Of a DNA stretch of 64,000 nt, positions 9,229-17,964 are shown piece by piece. The notes under the pieces were generated by a model, which was not told where the DNA came from, made no database searches, and worked only from the letters and a program-made list of their open reading frames with translations. Origin of the DNA: Actinoallomurus purpureus (GTDB lineage Bacteria > Actinomycetota > Actinomycetes > Streptosporangiales > Streptosporangiaceae); contig NZ_JAMXMY010000010.1 in NCBI RefSeq assembly GCF_024055795.1, positions 248,001 through 312,000 of the forward strand, written 5' to 3'. The position numbers were made by a program, and so were the translations under genes. Within the stretch, counting starts at the first letter, position 1. Each line of letters starts with the position of its first letter.

Positions 9229-9258
9229 CCTGGACGGCGGGCAGGCCCTCCGTCCAGG
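9229..9258 (+). terminator. Terminator hairpin after the rhomboid gene
   Basis: Arms CCTGGACGG and CCGTCCAGG (9 bp) with a 12-base loop begin six bases after the rhomboid stop codon. Confidence 0.65.
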
Positions 9259-9340
9259 CGTTCTCACGCAGGCGACGTCATCCGGCCGCGGACGGCGTTT
9301 CCGCCCGCGGCGTACGCGGCGAAGGGCTGGGGACGGGCGC

Positions 9341-9379
9341 TGTGGATAACCCACAGGGCGGTCCACAGGGTGTGGATAA
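9341..9379 (-). promoter_or_regulatory. Pair of perfect DnaA boxes
   Basis: Two exact TTATCCACA boxes read on the minus strand (9341-9349 and 9371-9379), spaced 30 bases, with a two-mismatch box CGGTCCACA on the plus strand between them. They lie in the gap between the convergent rhomboid and crgA genes. Sequence match is direct; DnaA binding is inferred. Confidence 0.7.
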
Positions 9380-9392
9380 CCGTGTGGGGAAG

Positions 9393-9650
9393 TCAACGCC
9401 AGCGCGTCGACAGCACCACGCCGACCACGATCACGCCGAATCCGATGAGCAGGTTCCAGTTGCTCAGGGAGGTGATCAGCGGCACCGTGGCGCTGACGCT
9501 CGCCGTGATGTAGTAGACGGCGATCCAGGCGAGGCCGAGCAGCCAGCAGGCCACCATCGTCGGCACCAGCCACCGGGGGCTGACCGCGACCTTCTGTGAG
9601 CGCTGCGGCGGGGTGTAGACGGCCTTCTTGCGTACCTTCGACTTGGGCAC
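9393..9650 (-). CDS. crgA: Cell division protein CrgA
   Basis: 85 residues with the family's basic N-terminus (PKSKVRKKAVYTPP), two membrane helices and the hallmark inter-helix segment SNWNLLIGFG. CrgA recruits and stabilises FtsI/FtsQ/CwsA at the septum and in Streptomyces restrains FtsZ ring formation. The GTG directly before PKSKVRK is preceded by AGGAGAG; an extension of 19 codons is out of family. It lies between ppiA and the pknB cluster as in mycobacteria. Confidence 0.95.
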   Translation of the reverse strand: MPKSKVRKKAVYTPPQRSQKVAVSPRWLVPTMVACWLLGLAWIAVYYITASVSATVPLITSLSNWNLLIGFGVIVVGVVLSTRWR

Positions 9651-9772
9651 GGTGGGTCTCTCCTCGGGGCGGAACGCGGCCGCACGCCGGGTCCGCGCAT
9701 GGGTCAATTTGTCAGTTAGCGTAGTCGCTGGTGTGCAGCGTACGACCTTATTGGGGGCGGTGGGGTGTCGCG

Positions 9773-10552
9773 ATGCGGCGAAAACCCGGTAACGGCGGGA
9801 TGAGCGGCGCCGGCCGGGCGTGGCGATACGCGATCCCCGCCCTGACGATCTTTGCCGGAACCCTCTTCACGGCCAGCGCGAGCACCGCGCACGGAACGGA
9901 CCTGCGCGGCGGCGGCCGTACGAAGATCACCGAGCTCATCGCCCAGGAACAGCGGCAGTACCAGGGCTCGCAGGCACACTACGGCCATCTGCGGCGGCAG
10001 GTGGAAGGCCTCGTACGGGCGGCCGGGCAGCGTGACGCCCGGGTGAAGGCCGCGCAGGAGGACGCCGACCGCCTCGCGGCCCGTACGGGCTTCGCCCCGC
10101 TCACCGGAGGCGGCGTCCGCGTCAGCCTCGACGACGCGCCTCCCGGCCGGCGGATCGCGGGCGACCCCGGCCCCGACGACCTCGTCGTCCATCAGCAGGA
10201 CGTCCAGGCCGTCGTCAACGCGCTGTGGACCGGCGGTGCCACGGGCGTGCAAATCATGGATCAACGTCTGATCTCGACCAGCGCCGTCCGTTGCGTTGGC
10301 AATACGCTCATCCTCCAGGGCGTCGTCTACTCGCCGCCGTTCCGGATCACCGCCACCGGCGATCCGGGTAGGCTGCGAGCGGCGCTGGACGCCTCGCCGG
10401 CCATTCAGGTCTACCGGCAGTACGTCGCCGAATACGGACTCGGGTACACCGTGACAACCCTCAAGAAGACCACGCTGCCCGCCTACACGGGCAACGTGCA
10501 GCCGAAGTACGCCACCGCCCAGGAGCCCGACGGTGCGAACGCTCATCCGTAG
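9773..10552 (+). CDS. DUF881 family envelope protein
   Basis: 259 residues: short cytoplasmic Arg-rich start, one signal-anchor helix (AIPALTIFAGTLFTASA), then a coiled coil (about 45-110) and the DUF881 domain with GGGVRVSLDD, DLVVHQQDVQAVVNALW and the ending HP-rich strand. Actinobacterial DUF881 proteins occur beside crgA and septal genes and are thought to act in the envelope or division; biochemical role unknown. The ATG at the start of MRRKP is chosen; an alternative is nine codons downstream. Its end overlaps the sortase start by 20 bases. Confidence 0.88.
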   Translation: MRRKPGNGGMSGAGRAWRYAIPALTIFAGTLFTASASTAHGTDLRGGGRTKITELIAQEQRQYQGSQAHYGHLRRQVEGLVRAAGQRDARVKAAQEDADRLAARTGFAPLTGGGVRVSLDDAPPGRRIAGDPGPDDLVVHQQDVQAVVNALWTGGATGVQIMDQRLISTSAVRCVGNTLILQGVVYSPPFRITATGDPGRLRAALDASPAIQVYRQYVAEYGLGYTVTTLKKTTLPAYTGNVQPKYATAQEPDGANAHP

Positions 10553-11183
10553 CCTCGGTGAACTCTGCATCACCGCCGGGGCCGTGCTGCTGCTGTTCGT
10601 CGCGTACGAGCTGTGGGGAACGGGCGCCTACACGCAGGCCGAGCAGCGCAAGCTGGACGGCGAGCTGACCCGCACCTGGGCCGCGCCCCAACGGAAGCCC
10701 TCGGGGGCCGTGACGGCCGAGCGCGTGCAGCTGGGGCACGGCCTGGCCCTGATCCGGATCCCCCGGCTGGGGAAGGGCTTCCACTACGTGATCATCGAGG
10801 GCGTCTCCGTCGCCGACCTGCGCAAGGGGCCCGGTCACTACCCGGGCACCGCGATGCCAGGGGAGATCGGCAACTTCGTCGTCTCCGGGCACCGGACGAC
10901 CTACCTGGCGCCGTTCAACCGCATCGGCGAGCTGCAGGCCGGTGACAAGATCCTCATCGACACCCGGACCCGGCAGTACACCTACAAGATCACCGGCAAG
11001 ACGGTCGTCTCGCCCTCCGACGTCAGCGTCGTCGCGCCGGTGCCGGAGCACCCGACCAAAGACCCGACCGACCGGCTGATCACTCTCACCACCTGCCACC
11101 CGAAGTACTCTGCGGCCCAGCGGCTCATCGTGTTCGGGCGGATGGTCGGCTCGATCCCACGGGTGAACGGAGCATCTTCCTGA
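10533..11183 (+). CDS. Class E sortase
   Basis: 216-residue cysteine transpeptidase with one N-terminal membrane helix (about 10-28). The catalytic His is in VVSGHRTTY, the Cys in TLTTCHP and the Arg in AQRLIVFGR. Class E sortases attach LAXTG-type proteins, such as chaplins in Streptomyces, to peptidoglycan. The GTG start overlaps the DUF881 gene and has AGGAG seven bases upstream. Translationally linked to the following small membrane protein by TGATG. No sortase substrate gene is in the window. Confidence 0.93.
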   Translation: MRTLIRSLGELCITAGAVLLLFVAYELWGTGAYTQAEQRKLDGELTRTWAAPQRKPSGAVTAERVQLGHGLALIRIPRLGKGFHYVIIEGVSVADLRKGPGHYPGTAMPGEIGNFVVSGHRTTYLAPFNRIGELQAGDKILIDTRTRQYTYKITGKTVVSPSDVSVVAPVPEHPTKDPTDRLITLTTCHPKYSAAQRLIVFGRMVGSIPRVNGASS

Positions 11184-11389
11184 TGTACACCTGGCTGTGG
11201 CGTCACCTGCCCGGCGGACCGCTGACGCGGGTCTACACCGCCGTGGTCTGCCTGCTCGTCGCCGGCGCCCTGCTCTGGTACATCGTCTTCCCCTGGTTCG
11301 AGCCCAAGATTCAGTTCGATCACGGGACGGTCGATGACGGCGGCACGTCGGCTACGGCACCCCCGACCCCGGGCGCGAAACACCGGTAA
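11183..11389 (+). CDS. Small single-pass membrane protein of the sortase operon
   Basis: 68 residues: WLWRHLPGGPLTRVY, one membrane helix (AVVCLLVAGALLWYIVF), FPWFEPKIQFD, then a short Thr/Pro tail. Its ATG shares a base with the sortase stop (TGATG), so it is translationally coupled. Similar short proteins sit between sortase and trpG/pknB in many actinomycetes; here trpG is missing and this gene closes the operon. Function unknown. Confidence 0.8.
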   Translation: MYTWLWRHLPGGPLTRVYTAVVCLLVAGALLWYIVFPWFEPKIQFDHGTVDDGGTSATAPPTPGAKHR

Positions 11390-11444
11390 AAAGATTATTG
11401 GGAGACCGTGTAACGCCAGGGGGGGTCAAGGCGGATCAACGAGT

Positions 11445-11483
11445 GAGGGCTTCCGCCGTTGCCCCCGAGCGGCGGAAGCCCTC
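11445..11483. terminator. Perfect 13-bp hairpin terminator
   Basis: Arms GAGGGCTTCCGCC and GGCGGAAGCCCTC enclose a 13-base loop, about 55 bases after the sortase operon. It can serve that operon and read-through from the convergent pknB side. The rest of this roughly 300-base gap shows no gene. Confidence 0.85.
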
Positions 11484-11635
11484 CCTCATGTCCGGAGCGT
11501 CGCCGTCGTGAACCCGCGCGGCCGGAATCACGATGTGCGCCCGGCGGCCCCGCCTTCGGCGGAGGCGGGCGACCCCCGTACGACGGACTCGCGGTCCTGT
11601 CGGGCGTCCCCACGACGCGACCCCGGCACGAACAC

Positions 11636-11672
11636 GACGGCGTCTCCACCCCCGAGGGGTGGAGACGCCGTC
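11636..11672. terminator. Strong 17-bp hairpin terminator of the pknB operon
   Basis: Left arm GACGGCGTCTCCACCCC pairs fully with the right arm across a three-base loop, 18 bases beyond the pknB stop on the minus strand. It probably ends the seven-gene fhaA-pknB operon. Confidence 0.9.
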
Positions 11673-11690
11673 GCGTTCGATCGGTGTTCC

Positions 11691-13487
11691 TCAGAAGCGC
11701 GGCCAGCCGGTGCCTCCGGTGTCGCTCGGGTCCGGGCTGGTCGGCGGTTGCTGCGGCTGCTGCTTGGCGACGACCAGGACGACCGTGCTGCTCTTGTTGG
11801 CCGTGTCGCCGTCCTTAGGGCTCTGGTCGACGACGGTCCCGGGGACCTGCCCGTCCTGGGCGGTCACGTAGGTCACGCTGGCCCTGAAACCGTTACTCCT
11901 CAGGTCGGCCTTGGCGTCGCTGAGCTGCTTGCCGACCTCGTTCGGCACGGTGGTCTTGCCAGGACCGTCGGAGACGATCAGATTGACCTCGGTGTCCTTC
12001 GCGACCTTCGTGCCGGCGGTCGGATCAGATTTGATCACGTAGCCCTTGGGCACGGTGGAGCTGTTCTCCTTGTCCGAGGAGCCGGCCTTGAGGCCGACGT
12101 TCTCCAGGGCGTTCTTGGCGTCGTCCTCGCTCTTGCCGCGGAGCGTTGGGACCGTCACCTTGGGCTTGCCGGTCGAGACGACCAGGGTCACCTCGGTGGT
12201 CGCCACCTTGGTCTTGTCGATCTTGGTGTTCTCGTTAGGCGTGACGCTGATGACCTTGCCGCTGTCGACCTGGTCGCTCGACTTCCGCTTGGTGTGGATG
12301 TGGCCGTCGGTGATGCCGATGCCCTCCAGTTGCTGCTTGGCGGCGTCCTGGTCGTTGCCGACGACGCCGGCCGGGATGGCGACGGTCGTGGCGTCCTTCT
12401 GTGCGCCACCGCCATCGTTGAACATGACGAACAGAGCCGTCACCGCGCCCACGGCGAGCAGGCCGACGACCACCCACAGCGCGATCTTCTTGCCGGGGCC
12501 CTCGGACTTCTCCGGCTCCCCGTAGTTCACCGGGGGCAGGTCGTAGCCCATCGTCGCCGGGCGCGCCGCATGGGTCTGCGGGCCGCCCTGCATGACCTGG
12601 GTGCCGCCGTTCATCGCCATGGTCGGGGCGGAGACCGGCATGCCCTGCAACGCGCGCTGGATGTCGGCGCGCATCTCCGCCGCGCTCTGGTACCGGTAGT
12701 TGGGGTCCTTCGTGAGCCCCTTCATGACGATCGCGTCGGCCCAGTGCGGGATCGACGGGTCGATGCGCGACGGCGGAGGTGGCTCCTCCCGCACGTGCTG
12801 GTAGGCGATGGCCACCGGCGAGTCGCCCTGGAACGGCGGGCGCCCGGTGAGCAGCTCGAACAGCACACAGGCGGTGGAGTAGAGGTCGCTGCGGGCGTCG
12901 ACCCGCTCGCCCCGCGCCTGCTCCGGCGAGAGGTACTGCGCCGTGCCGATGACCTGCGCCGTCGCGGTCATCGTGGCGGCCGAGTCGGCGAGCGCGCGGG
13001 CGATGCCGAAGTCCATGACCTTGACCTCGCCGCTGGGGGTCAACATCACGTTGGCCGGTTTGATGTCCCGGTGCACGATCCCGCCGCGATGGCTGTAGTC
13101 CAGCGCGCGCAGGATCCCGTCCGTCATCTCCATGGCCCGCTCGGGCGACAGTTTCTGCTCGTCGCGCAGGACGTCGCGGAGCGTGCGGCCCTCGACGTAC
13201 TCCATGACGATGTACGGCACCGGGTTGCCGTCGATCACGTCTTCGCCCGTGTCGTACACGGCGATGACGGATGGATGGTTCAGCGATGCGGCGGACTGCG
13301 CCTCCCGGCCGAACCGCGCCTGAAACGTCGGATCCCGGGCAAGATCGGCCCGAAGCGTCTTGATCGCGACAATTCGATCAAGACGAAGATCTCGAGCTCG
13401 GTAGACCTCGGCCATGCCACCACGCCCGATGACACCATCGAGCTCGTAGCGACCACCGAGTAGCCGAGGCTGAGTCATGTCACGCAC
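11691..13487 (-). CDS. pknB: Ser/Thr protein kinase PknB with three PASTA domains
   Basis: 598 residues. N-terminal kinase: Gly loop GRGGMAEVY, Lys43 (VAIK), HRDIKPANV (139-147), DFG at 159-161, and activation-loop Thr in TMTATAQ. A Pro/Met-rich juxtamembrane stretch leads to one membrane helix (near 334-352). Outside are three PASTA repeats (each starting with a VP-like motif and ending VxLxVS) and a Pro/Asp tail; mycobacterial PknB has four. PASTA domains sense muropeptides/lipid II, and the kinase controls cell-wall growth and division. Last gene of the operon. GTG is used as start; an ATG three codons later is equally possible. Confidence 0.95.
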   Translation of the reverse strand: MRDMTQPRLLGGRYELDGVIGRGGMAEVYRARDLRLDRIVAIKTLRADLARDPTFQARFGREAQSAASLNHPSVIAVYDTGEDVIDGNPVPYIVMEYVEGRTLRDVLRDEQKLSPERAMEMTDGILRALDYSHRGGIVHRDIKPANVMLTPSGEVKVMDFGIARALADSAATMTATAQVIGTAQYLSPEQARGERVDARSDLYSTACVLFELLTGRPPFQGDSPVAIAYQHVREEPPPPSRIDPSIPHWADAIVMKGLTKDPNYRYQSAAEMRADIQRALQGMPVSAPTMAMNGGTQVMQGGPQTHAARPATMGYDLPPVNYGEPEKSEGPGKKIALWVVVGLLAVGAVTALFVMFNDGGGAQKDATTVAIPAGVVGNDQDAAKQQLEGIGITDGHIHTKRKSSDQVDSGKVISVTPNENTKIDKTKVATTEVTLVVSTGKPKVTVPTLRGKSEDDAKNALENVGLKAGSSDKENSSTVPKGYVIKSDPTAGTKVAKDTEVNLIVSDGPGKTTVPNEVGKQLSDAKADLRSNGFRASVTYVTAQDGQVPGTVVDQSPKDGDTANKSSTVVLVVAKQQPQQPPTSPDPSDTGGTGWPRF

Positions 13488-13520
13488 TTTCCCTCGTCGT
13501 CTACACCGTGCTCTCCGAAC

Positions 13521-15026
13521 CTATCCGCCTGGAGAGCTGCTGACAGGCGGCTGTTCCGGAGAGGTCGACGGCGATTCCGCCGCCGGTGTGGTAGGCGTCG
13601 TTTTCGGGGTTCTCCTCGTTCTGGTCGGTTTCGGGATGGGCGCCGAGCTCGTCGCCGAACTCGGCGTCGATCCGGGAGTCGTCCGTTCGAATGTCGAACC
13701 CGAGGGTACGGGTCGATACGTCGGCTCGCCAAGATGGGGCCGTCGGGTGTGCCTCGCCGGAGCGGTACGGCCCGCCGGCTGGACCCGGTTGCCGTCCACG
13801 AGCTTAGTGTGGTCGGGGGCCTTCCACAGCGCTCCGACGGTGAACACGCCAGCGCCGATGACGATGACGGCGGCGGCTCCCACCAGAACGAACCGGCCGG
13901 TGCGGCCGCGCCGGCGCGCGTGGGAGCCCCGTGCCGTCCCGGCCGCGGACGCGCCGATCTGCTCGGTCGCGAAGCCGGGCTGCTGGTATCCGGCCGCGTC
14001 GTCGGCCGGCCACGGCCGGGCCGCCGGGCTCCCTCCGGTCCACGAGGCTTCGGCCGACCACGGCTGAGATGCCGGGCTCTCGCCGGTCCAGGACGCCTCG
14101 GCCGACCACGGCTGGGACGCCGGACCCTCCGCCGCCCATTCCCCGGCGACGGGACTCTCGACCGTCCACCCGTACGCCGCGGCGGTCTCCTCGGCGGCGG
14201 CGGCGTCCCCGAGGCCCAGCGCGTGCCGGATGGCGTAGGCGCCCTCGGCGACCTCCTGTGCCGAGCTCGGCCGGTCGTCCGGGTGCTTGGCCAGCAGTGC
14301 GCCGACCAGGCCGCGGACCGCCGGCGGCATCGATGTCGGCAGCGGCGGCGGCTCCTCCCGCACGTGCTTGAGGGCCAGCGCGACGGGGGTGTCGGCGACG
14401 AACGGCGGATGCCCGGACAGGCATTCGTACGCCACGACGCCGAGGGCGTAGAGATCGGCGACCGGGGTCACCCGCTTGCCCGTCGCCTGCTCCGGCGCGA
14501 CGTACTGCGCGGTGCCCATCACCATGCCGGTCTGGGTCATGGAGCTGTCACCGCCCCGCGCGATGCCGAAATCGGTGATCTTCACGGTGCCGTCGTCGGT
14601 CACCATCAGGTTGCCGGGCTTGATGTCCCGGTGGATGATGCCCGCCGAGTGCGCGATCTGCAGCGCCCGCGCGGCCTGCCCGATGAGGTCCAGTGTCGCG
14701 TCGACCGACAGCCGCCCGTCGCGGGCGAGGATCTGCGAGAGCGTCTCGCCGAGAACGAGCTCCATGACGAGGTAGGCGAGGTCGTCCTGCTCGCCGTAGT
14801 CGTACACCTGGGCGATGCCGCCGTGCTGGAGCCCCGCGGCGAAACGCGCCTCGGCCCGGAATCGGCCACGGAACGTCTCGTCGTCGAGGTACTGCTGTTT
14901 GAGCAGCTTGACCGCCACCGGCCGGCCGAGGAGCCGGTCGGTGGCCTTCCAGACTTCGCCCATCCCGCCGACGGCCAGACGCTCGTCAAGCACGTAACGG
15001 TCGTTCAGGACGTCTGGGGGGGTCAT
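13521..15026 (-). CDS. pknA: Ser/Thr protein kinase PknA
   Basis: 501 residues: kinase domain with AVGGMGEVW, Lys40 (VAVK), HRDIKPGNL and DFGIARG; then a variable juxtamembrane region containing tandem ASQPWSAEASWTGE-type units, an Arg-rich stretch, one membrane helix (FVLVGAAAVIVIGAGVFTVG) and a Thr/Ser/Pro-rich outer tail without PASTA domains, as in PknA. Phosphorylates division and elongation proteins together with PknB. The ATG lies two bases after the pbpA stop, and the stop is 33 bases before pknB. Confidence 0.93.
   Translation of the reverse strand: MTPPDVLNDRYVLDERLAVGGMGEVWKATDRLLGRPVAVKLLKQQYLDDETFRGRFRAEARFAAGLQHGGIAQVYDYGEQDDLAYLVMELVLGETLSQILARDGRLSVDATLDLIGQAARALQIAHSAGIIHRDIKPGNLMVTDDGTVKITDFGIARGGDSSMTQTGMVMGTAQYVAPEQATGKRVTPVADLYALGVVAYECLSGHPPFVADTPVALALKHVREEPPPLPTSMPPAVRGLVGALLAKHPDDRPSSAQEVAEGAYAIRHALGLGDAAAAEETAAAYGWTVESPVAGEWAAEGPASQPWSAEASWTGESPASQPWSAEASWTGGSPAARPWPADDAAGYQQPGFATEQIGASAAGTARGSHARRRGRTGRFVLVGAAAVIVIGAGVFTVGALWKAPDHTKLVDGNRVQPAGRTAPARHTRRPHLGEPTYRPVPSGSTFERTTPGSTPSSATSSAPIPKPTRTRRTPKTTPTTPAAESPSTSPEQPPVSSSPGG
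13992..14118 (-). repeat. Tandem repeat in the PknA juxtamembrane linker
   Basis: Two nearly identical units of about 48 bases (each giving SQPWSAEASWTG) and a third decayed unit (ARPWPADD) follow each other in frame, between kinase and membrane helix. The length of this linker is therefore likely to vary between strains. Confidence 0.75.
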
Positions 15027-15028
15027 GG

Positions 15029-16471
15029 TCAGCGCACCGCCTGGGCGATTCTCAGGGCGATCGGCGCCGAGAACTTCGCACCGGTCGAACCGGTCGGTCC
15101 CTCGGTGACGACGGCGAAGGCGACCTTGGGATTGTTCTTCGGGGCGAAGCCGACGAACCAGTCCTCGTTGACGGACGTTCCCGTCTCGGCCGTTCCGGTC
15201 TTGCCGGCGATGTCGTTGCCGCCGATCGTGCTCGCCGCCGTACCGTGGTCGACGACCGCGCGCATCATCTCCTGCAGCTGTTGGGCCGTGTCGGCGCTGA
15301 TCGGCTGGCCGATCTGCTTCGGGTCGGCCGTCACCAGCTCGGACTGGTCCTGGGCGGTGACCCGCTTGACGAGGTACGGCTTCATCATCTTGCCGTCGTT
15401 GGCGATCGCCTGCGCCACCATCGCCATCTGCAGCGGCGTCGCGGTCACGACCTCCTGACCGATGCCGCTGCGGGCGAGGGAGTCGCCGCCGATGGTCTTG
15501 GTCGGGTAGACGCTGGAGGCGCTGGACATGTCCTTCTCGACCTGGACGCGCTGGTTGAAGCCGAACTTGGCCGCCATCGCGCCGAGCTGCTGCTGTCCCT
15601 GCTTGATCGCGAGCCGGCCGAACGTCGAGTTGCAGGACGCCGCGAAGGAGTTGATCAGGGACGGGGCGCCGCTGCACTTGGCCTCGTCGCCGTCGGAGTT
15701 GGGCAGTGTGCGGCCCGACTCGGGCAGCTTCAGCTCACTGGCGTCGAACGACGAGTCCTTGTTGAGAAGCCCGCTCTCGATCGCCGCCGCCGAGTTGACG
15801 ATCTTGAATGACGAGCCCGGCGCGAACGTCTCGTTCATCGCGTAGTTCAACATCGGGTCCGGCTTCTGATGCTGCAGCGACGTGAAGGCCTTGTTCGCCT
15901 TGACCCCGTCGTGGGTCGAGACGTCGTTCGTGTCGTACGACGGGAAGGACGCCATCGCGAGGATGGCTCCCGTCTTGACGTCCAAGGCGACCGCCGCGCC
16001 ACGCTTGATCGTCCTGTTCTTGACGCCGCTGTAGGCCGCCTGCTGCGCGCCCGGGTCGATGGTCGTCTGTACGGTGGCGCCGGCGGCCTTCTTGCCGACC
16101 AGGGCGTCGAACCACTTGTGCAGGGCCAGCCGCTTGTCCGTGCCGTCCAGCAGGCCGTTCTGCGCGCCCTCCAGACCCGTACGGCTGAACACGCTGACGT
16201 AGCCGGTGATCGGCGAGTACATCGTGCTCTCGTTGTAGTGCCGCTGGTAGTTCTTGCCGTCCTTGTCCGTCTTCGTCGAGAAGGCGAGCGTGACCTTCCC
16301 CGCCATGATCGGGCCGCGGTTGTACTGCCACTGCTGCGCGAACTGACGGGAGTTCAGCGGGTCGGTCCTCAGCTTGTCGGCCTGCGACCCCTGGATGTAG
16401 TTGACGTTCACGATCAGGACGACCACCAGCAGCAGGCCGGCGACCGCGACCTTGCGGAGCGGCTTGTTCAC
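15029..16471 (-). CDS. pbpA: Class B penicillin-binding protein PbpA
   Basis: 480 residues: one N-terminal membrane helix (VAGLLLVVVLIVNVNYI), a dimerisation domain, then the transpeptidase. Active-site motifs are SSFK (in FAPGSSFKIVNS), SCN (in FAASCNSTF) and KTG (in AGKTGTAE). It cross-links peptidoglycan, probably as partner of the adjacent RodA. The GTG start overlaps the rodA stop (GTGA), indicating coupled translation. Confidence 0.95.
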   Translation of the reverse strand: MNKPLRKVAVAGLLLVVVLIVNVNYIQGSQADKLRTDPLNSRQFAQQWQYNRGPIMAGKVTLAFSTKTDKDGKNYQRHYNESTMYSPITGYVSVFSRTGLEGAQNGLLDGTDKRLALHKWFDALVGKKAAGATVQTTIDPGAQQAAYSGVKNRTIKRGAAVALDVKTGAILAMASFPSYDTNDVSTHDGVKANKAFTSLQHQKPDPMLNYAMNETFAPGSSFKIVNSAAAIESGLLNKDSSFDASELKLPESGRTLPNSDGDEAKCSGAPSLINSFAASCNSTFGRLAIKQGQQQLGAMAAKFGFNQRVQVEKDMSSASSVYPTKTIGGDSLARSGIGQEVVTATPLQMAMVAQAIANDGKMMKPYLVKRVTAQDQSELVTADPKQIGQPISADTAQQLQEMMRAVVDHGTAASTIGGNDIAGKTGTAETGTSVNEDWFVGFAPKNNPKVAFAVVTEGPTGSTGAKFSAPIALRIAQAVR

Positions 16472-17964
16472 TGGGTACTCACCACCTGGGTCATTCCTTC
16501 GTCCTGGATGGGCTGCGGGGCGGGTCGCCGCGCGCCGTCACTGATGCGGATCAGAATGGCGATCAGAATCCAGTTCGCGAGCAGCGACGATCCGCCCTGG
16601 GCGAGGAACGGAGTGGTCAGACCGGTCAGCGGAATCAGCTTCGTGACACCGCCGACGATCACGAAGACCTGCAGGGCGAAGACGAACGACACGCCGCCCG
16701 CGAACAGCTTCGCGAAGTTGTCCTTGGTCGCCAGCGCGGCCTTCATGCCCCGCTGCACGATCAGTGCGTACACGATGAGGATCACCATGACGCCGGTGAG
16801 TCCGAGCTCCTCGCCGAAGGACGTGAAGATGAAGTCGCTGTAGGACAGCGGAGTGCGCCACGGCTCGCCCTGGCCGAGGCCGGTGCCCAGCACGCCCCCC
16901 TGGCCCATCGAGAACAGGCCGAACATCAGCTGACTGCTGTCGGTGATGTAATGACCGCCCTTGGCCACACAGACGTCGTAGTGGGTCTGATTGACGATCT
17001 TGCCGGCGATCTGACAGCCGCCGTCGAAGTAGGCCCTCGGGTCCATCCAGGCGTCGATCCGCTGCGCGACGTGGGGGATCATCGGCGCGACGAGGCAGGC
17101 GCAGGCCAGCAGCAGCGCGCCGATGACCACCCATATGAAGCGTTCGGTCGCGACGTACAGCATGCTGACGAACAGCCCGAAGAACAGGATGGCCGTTCCG
17201 AAGTCGTTCTCCAGGGCGAGCACGCCCAGGCAGATCACGAAGATGACGAGGATCGGGCCGAGGTCACGGCCGCGGGGCAGATTGACCGGCCCGATCTTCT
17301 TCCCGACGATCGACAGCGTCTGGCGCTTGTTGACCAGGTACCCGGCGAAGAACGCCACCAGCGCCAGCTTGGAGAACTCGCTGGGCTGGATTGAGAAACC
17401 GCCGATGCGGATCCAGATCTTCGCGCCCAGCGCGCCACTGATCGATGACGGCAGGAAGCCTGGGAGGGCGAGGAAGAACAGGCCGACGGCGCCGATGGTG
17501 TACATGTAGCGCTGCAGGACCTTGATCTCCTTCAGCACCAGCAGCGTCACGGCGAAGAAGATGATGCCGAGCGCGGTCCACATGAGCTGGTTGGTCGTGG
17601 AGGGCCCGATGTAGGAGATCTTCTTGCCCTCGGCGATCGCCTTCTTCTGGTCCAGGCTGGTCTTGAGGTCCAGCCGGTAGATCATGGCCAGGCCGATGCC
17701 GTTGAGGAACACGGAGAGCGGCAGCAGCAGCGGATCGGCGTACGGTGCGAACCGGACCACGACGAAGTAGGCGCCGGCCGCGAGGATTCCGAGGCCGATA
17801 CCGTATCCGTACATTCCAGCAGGCAGGCTGCCGTCTCGCGCCAGTCCGACCTGCGCGAAGCCCGCGATGGTGATGACCATCGCGAAGATCAGCAGGCTGA
17901 GCTGGGCGCTCCGCCGGGGGCGGGTCGCGATCTGAACCTCGGGTTCGGCGGCTACAGAGGTCAT
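16468..17964 (-). CDS. rodA: FtsW/RodA/SpoVE family peptidoglycan polymerase
   Basis: 498 residues with about 12 membrane helices and the SEDS landmarks: IRIGGFSIQPSEFSKLALV, a large outer loop ending in GLGQGEP, FIFTSFGEELG, and GLTTPFLAQGGSSLLANW. It polymerises lipid II into glycan strands with PbpA. The ATG shares a base with the pstP stop. The outer loop near residues 305-330 contains two Cys, which could form a disulfide. Confidence 0.95.
   Translation of the reverse strand: MTSVAAEPEVQIATRPRRSAQLSLLIFAMVITIAGFAQVGLARDGSLPAGMYGYGIGLGILAAGAYFVVVRFAPYADPLLLPLSVFLNGIGLAMIYRLDLKTSLDQKKAIAEGKKISYIGPSTTNQLMWTALGIIFFAVTLLVLKEIKVLQRYMYTIGAVGLFFLALPGFLPSSISGALGAKIWIRIGGFSIQPSEFSKLALVAFFAGYLVNKRQTLSIVGKKIGPVNLPRGRDLGPILVIFVICLGVLALENDFGTAILFFGLFVSMLYVATERFIWVVIGALLLACACLVAPMIPHVAQRIDAWMDPRAYFDGGCQIAGKIVNQTHYDVCVAKGGHYITDSSQLMFGLFSMGQGGVLGTGLGQGEPWRTPLSYSDFIFTSFGEELGLTGVMVILIVYALIVQRGMKAALATKDNFAKLFAGGVSFVFALQVFVIVGGVTKLIPLTGLTTPFLAQGGSSLLANWILIAILIRISDGARRPAPQPIQDEGMTQVVSTQ

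Noticed and set aside
9773-11389. Chaplin or pilin substrates next to the sortase
   Set aside because: No LAXTG/LPXTG protein is encoded nearby; the adjacent genes are DUF881 and a tiny membrane protein.
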